Assembly (NCBI GenBank): GCA_965153455.1
Contig: OZ234503.1
Location: forward strand, 5,920,157-5,984,156
Reading direction: 5' to 3'
DNA from: Sphagnum compactum
Taxonomy: Eukaryota; Bryophyta; Sphagnopsida; Sphagnales
DNA length: 64,000 bases
The notes beneath the pieces are model-generated. The model was given only the letters and a program-made list of their open reading frames with translations, searched no databases and was not told where the DNA came from. The position numbers were made by a program, and so were the translations under genes. Position 1 is the first letter of the stretch, and the number at the start of each line of letters is the position of its first letter. This document shows, in pieces, positions 13,661 to 25,700 of this stretch.

Positions 13661-14502
13661 CTTTGGCGGAGGGACCAACTTGTCATTCGCTTGAACCATT
13701 ACAAGTTCTCAAATTTTAACTTGTACATTAAAAGATTAATGGCAATCCAACAAGTTGAAAGGATTAGCAGCCCCCAAAAAAGGTAACTTTAAAACAAGAA
13801 ATGTGATTTAAAACATATTGGTTTGGTTGAACTAGTGTGTAGATTTGTCATAAATACCAAACTATGACGTGGGTATAAATGTTGAGTCATACTTAATCAC
13901 ATGCTTGGCTATATATCGATTAACTTAGACACATGTATATTGAATGGTCATAATCAAGACTCATCTACTTATGATTATAACATCTGTTGATGAAATTGGA
14001 TCATTGGTAACAATGATCTTTTCTTTCATTAAATTGTTGGAACAAGAAGATTTGATTGCAAGGCTTGATATTGAAAGTAGCAGGCATGTACTCTCATGTG
14101 TTTCATCCTACTTTTATTTCTCTTTCCAATTCCGCTTTTCTCTCTCATTTGAGTACATTTAACTACATATAGCAAATTAAGCTAATGAAACAAACATGTC
14201 AGAAAATATTGTTTTGAAAAAGTTATATTTGAATTCACATAACATCTTTATTCTGATTAAAGAAAAATAAAATAAACACTTACTAGCATTATAAGTCATT
14301 CACAAGTGGTGTAAGTAAGGGCCTTAGGGGCCTTGGGTGAACCAGCACCCACGTTGATGCCATCTGGAAAAATCCCCAAAATCCCATTAAATTATTTCCA
14401 AATATTACACATATGCCATGCTTAGACTAAATCGGGGTCTATTTCAAATATAACATGTTTGTCAGCTTAACATGGCCACGAGGAGGCCTCGCTCAAAAAG
14501 TT

Positions 14503-14612
14503 GAAGGTACCAACTCGGGTGCTTCACCCTTTCAAGAGATCCCATGTTTCAAAGTTAAGCACCACAGGTTGAAGATAAATCTAGATGACTTCCCAAGATA
14601 GCAATATTGCAG
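14503..14612 (+). repeat. 5S rRNA-like relic (possible SINE3-type head)
   Basis: The segment contains GATCCCAT, then AAGTTAAGC, then CTAGATGACTTCCC and TTGCAG in the order and approximate spacing of a plant 5S rRNA. A few bases are missing between the first two blocks and the middle is diverged. I read it as a degraded 5S pseudogene or the head of a 5S-derived SINE, not as a working 5S gene. Confidence 0.45.
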
Positions 14613-15244
14613 TAACGCGCAGAGCCCACCTGCACAAGGTGACATTGCCTAAATATAGCAGAAGAGGATACTATCACACCAACTCCAAAGTACTGCTTGG
14701 AATATCAGATGACAACTATCATTAGCAATCCAAGTATTCCCACAACCTCGTAGTACCACCCAGTAACTTCCTTTAGGATTGGAGTTTGGATTTTGAATTT
14801 TTCTGGGGTCTGGGAGGTTCTCCAGCTGCAATCCAACAGTCAGAATTCTACTTACCCATTGCTCTAGAACTCTTTCCCAAGTGCTGACATGAAAAAAAAA
14901 ACTGACGGACCGTATAGATACTAGTGTTAATTATGGTTTCATCAGTCAGCGTTTATGATTCCCCAATGTAAGTAGTTAGTGAATATTACTTGGAAGGTTA
15001 GCAAATAAATTGATTATTTATTTCCCTGTCTTTCCTCCTAAATACTGGTCACTGTCAATAGGGCTTTGGAGTTCCTGTAGAATAATAAGAAGCTATAATT
15101 TTGTGCCATGGTTCCTGGCCAAAATACCCAACCATGGCAAACATATTCAGGATGTCATAATTTACTGAACACGCATCATGGATTTAAAAACTTAGGATTC
15201 AATTTCATTGCAATACATTATTCTGTTATTGGGGAAGAATGAGC

Positions 15245-15470
15245 ATAAGCCAATAGCTTGGAAGTGGCTGGACTTGTGGCCACCCTGCAGGTGGTTCCGG
15301 GTTCAATTCACTGCTAGGCCATGGAGCTAGCTAGATGCTAGTACCAACCAATTGGTATAGACTGATTGTTAACAAGGAATGTGGAGGAAAATTGGGGTTT
15401 TTAAAAGTTAAAAAAATTCCCAAACGCATGGGCAACCACAATGCCTCCCTAATGAGGCCCAAAAAAAAAA
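15245..15470 (+). mobile_element. tRNA-derived SINE-like element
   Basis: A box A-like block (TGGCTGGACTTGTGG, from 15265) and a strong box B (GGGTTCAATTC, 15299-15309) precede a body of about 150 bp that ends in ten A residues (15461-15470). The head resembles the plant Au-type SINE layout. Target duplications were not identified. Confidence 0.55.
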
Positions 15471-16486
15471 TTCATCTTCTAAACGAGACAATAGCCTTGA
15501 TGGTGAGGAGACACTCAACAGTCATTCAAGTAATTGGTAAACTTTCACGTCGTTCTTCATTGATCTTCCTTACATAACAACAATAACAGTACTAGGATCA
15601 CCCCTTGATGTAGAAAGATCAACTCATGAGGCGCGAGGAATGCAACATGCACCCGTCTGTTCTGTAATATTATATTCATGTCTTATTTAGTAGCACCAGG
15701 GAAGCTCTGAAACTGACTTCGATATCCTTCAAAAGATTCGACCTGTTCAGTCTTTGCTTATTTCTCATGTTGAGCTGCAAATGCAAGCCCCTAGAAAATG
15801 ATCTTTCTCCACGCAATCCCCAATTCGCTTCCTGTCGATTCTCTTGTTTGTCGTATCATGACAAACAAGTTACAGAAGATACCACATTTTTTAACGCACC
15901 TGAAGAGACGTGGACCCTTGGGACTTGGAGATCAGCTGCCATGAAAGACATCAGAAAGATGCTGTAGTTGTGTCCCATGACGTGAAGACCACGTTTTCTA
16001 GAAGGTGCAGATGGAGCCAGCTTTGAAGCCACTAATTAGTCTGGTGCCTAATTTAGAGGTTGCAGGTGTTATTGTCTTTTTGGGATTCACACTTTACCAA
16101 AGAGCTCTAGAGTCTAGGATCAGAAAAGGGCGACTGCGGCATAATAGCGCATATATTGTGTGACAATCTCGATTTTTAATGAACATTTACATGGCGCATC
16201 AGATACGTGAGAGCAGCTGGCAACAGCTTTCGAGCTCCCATAAATTAGGTTGCCAACTTTTCTTCTTTTATTTCTGTCTGATTGTCGAATATGAATGACA
16301 GTGAGCTGCTTAACAGTCGCACCTTGCTAATCCAGATGATCACTTCTGATTCTTTTGCGGTCAAATGTATCTGTCTGCTCAGTCAACTGATATGCAAAAT
16401 AGTAGATCCGGTTCTGACCATTTCTTCCTAGACATATGTGAGACGAAATTATTCTACCCGGACTTTTCAATAATGCAGGCGAGACA
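15471..16486. other. spacer with no recognisable gene
   Basis: Balanced-composition DNA. The frame at 15767-15967 (+, 66 codons) has no recognisable motif and no supporting exon structure. I see no RNA gene or clear repeat. Confidence 0.3.
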
Positions 16487-16823
16487 CTAAATACCCCCTA
16501 ACAAACGCATTTTCGGGTTTGTCTTTTGTGGCCTTTTGTGCCCTGCATGGTTCTGTGCAGAACCGTGCTGGGCGGTTCTTTTTATTCAGCATGTTCTGCA
16601 AAGAAATTTGTTTTCCTGCAGATTTTGCTATCCCACATTTCGAAGCACATATCAGTAAAGAGCGTGATTAGCAACCTGCAGCATAGATTTAGGCTTTGAA
16701 AAGTGGCAGTTGTATTTTTTATTTAACCAATCAAACCCTGCAACAGAACCACACGGTTCTACACAGGACTCACCTCTGTAGGCCACTTTTTGCTCTGGAT
16801 AGAGCTTGTTAGGGGTGTTTAAC
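16487..16823. mobile_element. foldback / MITE-like inverted-repeat element
   Basis: The left arm (about 16487-16580) and the right arm (about 16738-16823, read on the other strand) share blocks in the same order: CCCCTAACAA, then GTGGCCT, then CTGTGYAGAACCGTG, then GGTTCT. A single-stranded copy would fold into an imperfect hairpin of about 85 bp per arm. The outer ends look like terminal inverted repeats of a small DNA transposon. I could not settle the target duplication, so the superfamily is open. Confidence 0.55.
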
Positions 16824-17633
16824 GACTTCCATAACGGAGGCCCCAAGGTTCAATGGCCTGCATCTAATTCCTGAGAAGGTCTACAAACCATCCCGGAATC
16901 GTGTTTGTAATCGGCTCTATTAGGACTCCGTTAGCGCTACAGGACAAAGTCAAGCATTATCCTGATCTATAAGACTTCCTGACATCCCACGGGGAGTTCC
17001 CTCAGCTCTCATGCATAACGCTTTGGGTGAACAACAGAGCGGCCCAGCCTTTTTACCAATAAGTCTCTGCCATAAAGGATCATTGTGCTTGAAGGATCCT
17101 GGCCTTGGCAGACCAGCTAGTACTATATTCCCGATGCCTGACTATCAATTCTCTCCTGAGTTGGTCAGACCGATGCAGAGTAAAAGCTGCATAATCTAAC
17201 TTGTCTGGATACTCTCGAAGCCAAAGGTAGGTACTGTGGCTATCCTACAAAATTAGCAGGTAAAGCTCCTTTTCTTTGGTGTTTTCTAGTTCTTATTTCT
17301 TTTTGTCAACATCTATCTATGAAGTTTGTTTGTTTGAGATCTCCCAAACCATGGTGCGTCTTGCCATGCTCTTGGTACCCTTCGAAAGCCCTTTATGAGT
17401 AAGCGTGAATCGAGTTGGTTTCTTAATGTTTTAAGTTTCATCCTAGGGTGGAAAAGTTATTGAATATTGAACAATTTCTTCAAAACTAAAAATTGCAAAG
17501 GAATTTGGGTGCACCCTCAAGTGATATTTTTAGAAATTTTTAGACCTAAGTAAATGTGGGAGATATTGAATTTTCAGTAGTTTTTGGCATTCGGAATTTA
17601 ATTAAGTTATAAAATCCAGTTTTGGAAGGAGAA
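16824..17633. other. spacer with no recognisable gene
   Basis: Only a short open frame (17011-17199, +) without recognisable motifs. The base composition becomes AT-rich again towards the tandem array that follows. Confidence 0.3.
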
Positions 17634-17970
17634 ATTAGTTGGGTAATGAATTCACACTTGAGCCAATGGCATAGCTGACACTAATAAACATTAGTTGGGT
17701 ATGAATTCACACTTGAGCCAATGGCATAGGTCACACTAGTAAACATTAGTTGCGTAATGAATTCACACTTGTGCCAATGGCATAGGTCACACTAATAGAC
17801 ATTAGTTGGGTAGTGACTTCACACTTAGGCCAACAACAAGTCACACTTGTAAGCATTAGTTTGGTAATGAGTTCACATTTGGGCCAATGGCACAAGTCAC
17901 ACTAGTAGACAATAGTTGGATAATGAATTCACACTTGGGCCAAAAACATGTAGGCCACACTCTAGTAGAG
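17634..17970. repeat. 56-bp tandem repeat array, six copies
   Basis: The word ATTAGTT (AATAGTT in the last copy) recurs at 17634, 17690, 17745, 17801, 17855 and 17911, giving a period of 54-56 bp. Each unit contains versions of GAATTCACACTTGAGCCAAT and GTCACACTAGTAGACATT. Copies differ by point changes and small gaps. A solitary diverged copy lies at about 19855-19910. Confidence 0.85.
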
Positions 17971-20289
17971 ATTGTACAAAGGTACTTTGTTTGTCTGTTT
18001 GTCATCTTGAAGCCTCTTGCCACATTCTTGATACTATGGGAAAAACCTCAATGAATTTAAAGGTGAAAGGTGAAAATATGATTGTGTGATACCATAAGGT
18101 AAAAGCATAACAAACCATTTATGGTAAGTCAAAGTCCATCAAAAGTTCATACTTCTATTGAATCCTTATTTGCTTCCCTTTATGCAACTACATGTTCATC
18201 AGGTGAACTAGATGAAAATATGAATTATATGAAAATTTCAAAGTCCTTAAATTTTAAAACAAAGGTCTGCAAGGGAAATCATTTCTTTACTAAATCATTT
18301 GGCTAGTTTTTCTATTCAATAGGTTCAAAAACCTTTATTTTAGATGTAAATCACATGCGCAAGAAATAGTCATGCAAAAAAATATGCTTAGTAGATTTTT
18401 TTAACCCATTTTATTATTTTTTGCATTTATGCTTGTAAACCAAAATATTCATGCACAATTATTTACACGTGAAAAATTATTGCCGTCACATGAATTATTT
18501 TATCTTGGACTATTCAAAATTTCTTACTTCAATTTTTTTCATGTAAATGTTATTCATAAAAAGTAACCCAAAAAAAAGTCTTTTTCATTTTTTTGCTACC
18601 CGAATTGTGAATGGATCCAATAACAATAATTCCATGAATGGATGGGGACCTAGGTATGTATTTGAATTGAAAAGTTCATCATTGATGAAATATTGATGGT
18701 TTTGGAATGTAAGCAAAATAAAGTGAACAACTTGATTACCTTGTCACAACTAGAATAAGTAGATTTAAAATACCAACAAAACCCATTATAGATTGTGGAA
18801 TGTATTGAATGTTTTCATTTCAATAATTAAAAATAATATATGTTTTGTGCATTGAGTTTCATATTTCAAATTGTAAAAATCGTTTTTAAATAGGTTTTTC
18901 AAAATACAAATTATAGCTTTTGACATCTACTTTTCAATATGGGCTTTTGGTTTTAAATAAGTGTCAAGTAGGTTTCTACTAAAAGAAAATAGATTTCTTT
19001 TGATGTCATTATAAAACATATGTTAATTTTCATTTCCTAACTTATTACATATCAATTTCATTAATTTTTCTAACCAAAAAATAAGTTTGAACACATATTT
19101 TTCAGTTAGTTCCAAATGTATTTTTTATCTACTTTTTAAATTCATTTGCTTTTAATTCTTTTAAAATTAGATTCTTATAAACCTAATAAAGAGAATTACT
19201 ACAACTTGACACATATTTTCACCTAATTTGAGGATACTTTATGATAGGTATATATGAGTGGTGCAGGGTTGAAGTGGAGACGTCTAGTTTTTTATCTACT
19301 TTATCTTGCTTTCACCTTTTGGTATATTTTTTCAAAGTTAAAAGATTAATTCATAATGTTTCAATATTTAAATTTTTTTTTAAAATTATGTTTCATTTGG
19401 GAACTATGTAATTTGAACTTATCAAACCTAAAAAAACAAGCACTACACCATCCAGAAAAACTCATCATAATGTGCTTTTACCCTACAACAAACATCACAC
19501 AAGTTTTCATTTCATTAAATCCATTAAACATTTTTAAAAAGGTTTTCATTAAAAAGAATTGGTAAATACATTAATTAGGTTGTATAAATGTTGAAAATTT
19601 ATGAAATCACAATTTTTTTGAATCCTTATCATTTTTCGATAACCAATGTTTTTTTTTAAAAAAATAGTGATTATTTTCTTTGATTTTTTGGGTTAAAAAC
19701 ACTTTTGATACATATTTTTGGGGGGTTTTTTTAATATGTAATTTTCAAAACTATTTTAAAGGGTACTTTTTTTTTACTAGGTAAATAATTGAGTAAATAT
19801 AATTTAATAATGAATTTTCAAAGTTCAAGTTCATGATTCCCAAAAGGGCATTCATGAATTGAAGTTTGCACTTGGGCCAATGGCACAAGCTATAGTAATA
19901 GACATTGTAATACCTTGATAAGATCTCTTTAAATTACTATCTTTTAATGCTAGTAAAAAACTCCAATAGTAATTACTAAAAATTAAATCATGTTCATTTT
20001 TAGTGTGAAAGGTGATTTGGTTAATTATGAAAGAAGAATCATGATTAATAAGTGTGTATTCTTATAGCTTGAAGTTGAAAAAAATTTGAATTTTTTTTTT
20101 GAAGGAGCAAGTAAAGGATATCGAAGTAATAGATTTAGGTCAAATGAGAATTTAAAAAAACATGACTCCATTGGTTTTTCATTATAATTTCGGTTTAGGG
20201 TAAGGACTTCAAAAGGGGTGCAATCTTGCTTGTTATGCGGATAAATGCCCCAAGTAGGGAATACAAAAATAGCCAAAAGGGCCACCCTA
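17971..20289. other. AT-rich spacer with dispersed repeat copies
   Basis: No gene is supported. Positions about 19022-19225 and 19240-19320 are diverged direct copies of about 3045-3255 and 4035-4125. A solitary unit of the 56-bp repeat lies at about 19855-19910. Reading frames here are short, AT-biased and unsupported. Confidence 0.4.
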
Positions 20290-20885
20290 TGTCAAAATGC
20301 CAAAAACGATTATAATCCTAAGCCAAAAAGTTCAAAATTATTTTAACCTTGGGCCAATATGTTCAAAATATTGTAATTCAAGGCCAAAATGCTCAAGCCA
20401 AAACATCCTTTGGCTTGGGGTTAAATTCATGGCTTACGTATTAAAGTCTAACATTTGGCCAAAACACGTTGGTCTTTAAGTCATGTTTTTGTTTCTATGG
20501 CCTAAAGTTACTTCACATTAGGCTTAAGAACATTTGGTTTATGGTGTTTAGAAAACATTTGGCTTAGGATGTTTGTAAGAAATAGCCTATGACTATTGGC
20601 TTAGGGTGTTCATAACACTTTTGACTTAGTGTGTTTATGAGACATTTGGCTAAAGGTGTTTATGATATTTCATCTCAATGGCTTATGAAAATTTGGTTTC
20701 ATGTGTTTGTGGATATTTTTTACCAATAACTTAAATTAGTTGGCTTAAGGTGTTTATGTAAATTTTTCATCAATGGCCAAGGGCATTTGGCTTAAATCTT
20801 AAGACACTTTACTTAAAGTCTAGGACATTTGGCTTAAAGCCTAAGACAAACGGCTTAGAGTATTTGCAAAGACTCTAATTATAAT
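20290..20885. repeat. degenerate GGCTTA / GCCAAAA minisatellite
   Basis: Units of roughly 20-30 bp containing GCCAAAATGTTCAAAAT (first half) and ACATTTGGCTTA or GGCTTAGGGTGTTTATGA (second half) recur throughout. The two halves are built from complementary core words (TAAGCC versus GGCTTA), so the array changes orientation internally near 20400. Confidence 0.6.
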
Positions 20886-22720
20886 GCATACAATAATTTT
20901 GCATAGTAAATTGGCTTACAATAATCCAATTTGTGACTGTAATTTGCAACTAAAAAAAAGTTGCAAACAACATGTACAACTAAAATTTTATTAGCCACAT
21001 AAATGAAATCACATGCAGCATATAGTCACATATGATGATTTAATGTGATATCATCACATTCCACATGGATGATGTATACGGTCAACATATACACCCTCAT
21101 ATGTTGACCATCCATATAAAATTTGCAACTAATCACCATTATTTGCAATTATGTTATAACCCATTACAAAATGCCACATGGCAGCATAATATTTTTCTTT
21201 CATTATGTTTTTCAAATACATAATGGATCCTCATCATTTATTTTAGATGATGTTAAAATATCATGCCATGTGACATAATAAAAATTTGCCACATGGCATG
21301 TTAATTGAATTTTGGCCAAAATAAATGTAAATCAAAATTTAGGTAGGACATGTAGGTAGATTGGTAGGTAATTTAAGAGGTATATATATATATATAATTT
21401 TAGGTTTAACTTTTATGGTTAAGCCTCTTCGATTGGCTCATCCCAAATTACACATGTTTTTACTATACAATGAATGACAAAACATATGGGATAATTTTTC
21501 TTGTTGCAACTAAAAAGTTTATTGTATATCCTTTTTTTCAATTTCAATAGTTATATATCCAATAGGTAACCAACTAACTAACTAGACCTAATTGATTAAC
21601 TAGGCATTAACTAATTACTTATCCACTTACCAACCTACATACTACTTATTACTACCTACTAATTAAATAATAATAAATAGTAGCATAAATTATTTAAATT
21701 ATTACATAAATTAATGTATTATTAAATAATATTAAACTTAATTAATTCATATATTTAATAATTTATTTATTTTAAGTGAAAAATAATTAATACATTTCTA
21801 TTAATACTAAATTATTTAATTTTGTTATTAATTGAATAATAAATGATTAATAAAATAGTATATATATTATATATTAACAATAAATATTTTTGAAAAATAA
21901 TTAGTTAATCAGTATTAACTAATCATTTCCATTAAATAATTATTCATTATTTAGCTAAGTATTTATTAATATGAACTAAGTAATTAAATAACTAGCTACT
22001 AGTAACATAAAATATTTAAATTATTAAATAAAATAACAATTTATTGGATAACAATACATGTCAGTAGTTATTTTATTTTATTTTATTAATTTTGATTAAT
22101 AATAACATAATTTATGCCACTATTTTTAAAAATAGATTATTATATAATTATTAAATATTGAATACTAGGTAACTATTATTTAATTATTAACTATGTAGTT
22201 AACTAATTATTACTATGAATTAATTAATTAACTTGTATTAGTGATAACTATTTTTATATTAAATATAGTAGGTAATTCTATCAAGTTAAATATTCAATTA
22301 TTTACTTACCAACTTACCTAACCTATGTAACCATAATATACACAAAATGTATATTTAATATGCCTTAAATATAAGATGATTAAATTCATGAAAATATAAA
22401 TATACCCATCATATATTCCAAAACATCTTAATATACATCAAAGGTATATGTACATCACATAGAAATAACCAAGTTGCAACGACTTTTGCAACTAGCTAAA
22501 CATATAAACTTTTTCTTAAATGAAAAGCCCAAAAAACTAATCAATGTGGAAGGATATGAAACCTAATGGTTGCAAATTAATTACACCATAGTCGTGAAAA
22601 TTTTAGTAGATTGAAATGAATGGTCAATAGTTGTAAAAATGACAAAACATAATTGCAAATGACATTTAATTACATATAGTTGCAAATTGGATGGTTGCAT
22701 ATACAAGATTTCTTCTAGTG
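20886..22720. repeat. AT-rich block ending in a CACTA-type terminus
   Basis: Both flanks (about 20936-21130 and 22475-22700) are rich in TTGCAACTA / TTGCAAATT words, like subterminal repeats. The centre is made of TAATTAATTAACTA-type sequence. The right edge TTTCTTCTAGTG (to 22720) reads inward as CACTAGAAGAAA, a CACTA-type end. I did not find a convincing left terminus, so the block may be a truncated element. A perfect 11-bp inverted repeat sits at 21080-21109. Confidence 0.35.
21080..21109. repeat. perfect hairpin, 11-bp stem
   Basis: GGTCAACATAT and ATATGTTGACC are exact reverse complements separated by eight bases. The pairing extends outward with a bulge (ATGGATG ... ATCCAT). It lies within an AT-rich repeat block and has no T-run like a terminator. 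Confidence 0.8.
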
Positions 22721-25700
22721 AATTAAAGAAAGAATAGTTCAAATATTCCAATCCTTTCTTATGATGAATCTTCAAAGTAATTCTAATCGTCAAGAATTTT
22801 AATTTAACAACTTTTGCAACCAACAATACAAAATGAAATAGTCTAAAGTACTCAAACAAAATATCATGATGCAAAATAGAAAGGTCATTCAAATTCAAAA
22901 GGAACAAAAAAACCTTATGTGGTGTACTATGTTGACAAAAGGTGGAGGCTATTTTAAAAGCTACCATCCAATGTTGTTAAGCTTCAACATATTAAATAGT
23001 GTAAGCCTTGGAAATGTACATTCAATGGTTTTGGCTTACAAATGGTGGCAACCAAAAAAAACATTTCTAATCGATGATGGCAACCAAAAAACATTTGAGT
23101 GGCAACCAAAAACATTTTGGGAATGATCAAAAATATTTGGCAATTGCTTGGTTTGGTAAATTTTGCTCAATTTGGCAACCAAGTTTTTTGGATTGCTTGG
23201 TTTGGTGATTGAATTGTTTAGGGGGGCGACCAAATTTTTTTTATCTTTAAATTAATGGTGGAAATGGAACCATCATTGATGGAACAATTAAATGTTTTTG
23301 AACGATTAAAAAAATTTCAGGCGATGACTAAAAACTTTTCAAATGATGCTTGAAATGTTTTTCCAAATGGCAACCAAAACCCATTTCCAGGTAGTGATAA
23401 ACAAATTTCAATAATTTGATTTGACAACCAAAAAATTTCAATTGCTAATTGGTTTGGGGATTGAAAATTAAAAACCAAATTTTTTTGGTTATTTAATTTA
23501 ACGACCAAAAATTTTTGGGTTTTTAATTTGGCAACTAAAAAAGTAGGTGACCAAAATTGTAATCACTTAATTTAGTGACCAAAAATTTATGATCTTCAAA
23601 ACCAATCTGACTGACAAATTTTTGCTACCAAAAAAAATTATAACATTTAATTTTATGAACACTAACATGACAACCAATGCAGAATGGGCACATGACATCA
23701 TTTTTTGACAACCCTACCTAGTATTATAATTGTTTTTGAAAATCTATTACTTCTATTTAAATGATTTATTCACCTTGATTTATAGTTTTTTTTTCTTATA
23801 TAAGTTTATTGCAATGGTTAATATCAATGTGGAATTCTTCTTTCATTTTATTTTATTTCATTTTCTCAATTATAATTATGTCTAAGTAGGATAATTGTAA
23901 ATTATTCATCATGCCTTAGGTTTTATTGAATGAAACTTCACACCATTCTTACTATTAATAATACAAACATATTATTATTCCTAGATAATTTTTTCTAGTT
24001 CTTCAATTTTATGTCCATTATGGATTTTCCAAAATATTTCACTTTAAAACACACATGTAAAAAGACATCATTTATCAAATTTTGATTTGAGCATGTCATC
24101 TATAATATATGTTTCATCAACTCATGTGATTGAAATTTTTAAACTTACTTTTTTCCATGTGAAACAAATTCCACATTCATATTTGTAATTTGTAACAAAA
24201 CAAATATTAAATTTAAGAGTCCAAAGAAACAATGTAATTAAAATTTTTAATTGCAAAAATGTTTTGTGCATTACATTACACATATAAACAACTACACATA
24301 TTTGAATCCAAACCATAAAAATTTCAATACAATTTTTTCATAACCTTTGATTGCATTTCACCACTTGCAAAAAATGTTAATTGTAACATCCATTTTGGTT
24401 CAGTGCACCATTATTTTACCCTATCATATGCCCCATCCCTCATTAATGCCAAATTATGAAAGAAATCAAGAAGCTAAACACAACCTTCATTTTTATCTCA
24501 TTACAACTTCCATTTTTGGTTCTCACCTATTCAATGTGAATCTTGTGTTCTTATCTTGTCATGTGGAACACTAGTATGCATGCCATCAAAATGACTCCTC
24601 CACCCTCAAAGTTGTTCAAACTTTTGAAAATATCTAGTTCCATTACATGGTTGTCCCAAAAATGTCCACATTCATTGATCCTCCTCACCTTATGTCTATT
24701 CCAAATTGTAATATATTGATCCACAACACAAATTTGCAACATTTGGGAAATATATTGTAATGAATGACTTCTTCAAATGGATCATTCATGTCCAAGATGC
24801 ATGCATCTTCCATGGCTTTGAAACAACCCTTGAAATAGAACATATTAACTTGCTTCCACATAGATGTCACCACTAGTGCTCATTGTGTGTTGTACAAACC
24901 ATGATTTATTTAAATAATTAAAATCTTGATTTTTTTTGGCAAGTTCATTTCAAAGAACTCAAAACAACCCACTAACCACAATGTGTGGTAATATGTGAGA
25001 TCAATAAATTTCACCTGATTTTTTTATCAAAGATCTTGTTAAGTAATGATTCCAAATTCCTATTTGAGCTACCTCTATATCAACACATGTTCTCTTACAA
25101 AATCACTCCTTATATGCAATTTGTCTATAGTTTTTTAATACCTAACAAAATATTTATTTTATTTTATTAAGGCCACCTTTTTCCCACAAGAAATAGTGTG
25201 ATGCACAATGTGATTAATGCTTGCATGCACACAAAAGCCAAACCTCATAACTTGTTGTATGCTACAACAATGGAAAAATCCATCACTTAAATCCACATTG
25301 CAAAACATAGAGATACTAAAAAATGGAAAAGATTAAAAAAGGGGGAAATTTCTTGACTTATGAATAAACTATTATTGATAAGTGACTAGTCACTAGAATT
25401 ATGCTTCAACAATAAAATAGAAGGAAGATGTACAATCTATGTGTCACAAAGCCATAGAAATTGTGACACCATATTGACAACATCACATTTGTTTATGCTT
25501 ACGCCTACACATTCAAGATAATGGTATCCAAAGCTTATCCCCGTGTAACAACCACTTGTGGTCATGATACTCACAAGTGGCCAACATTAAAAACCATTTT
25601 CATTTGTTTAACACCCCAATTGCAATTTACCCCATTTTCATTTATTGGCAATATGTCTTGGATGATTATAATTCCACTAAGTTCATTCTGTGGAATGTTA

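Noticed and set aside
2740-22720. One giant CACTA element from the end at 2740 to the end at 22720
   Set aside because: The flanking trinucleotides differ (TCA versus AAT), the terminal sequences are not matching inverted repeats, and a complete separate element lies between.
22581-22967. 128-codon minus-strand frame
   Set aside because: Its composition is Phe/Leu/Ile-biased as expected from AT-rich DNA, and it overlaps the end of a repeat block.
20890-23640. CRISPR-like spaced repeats
   Set aside because: Repeat units are degenerate, contiguous and variable in length, without unique spacers, in an intron-bearing eukaryotic context.
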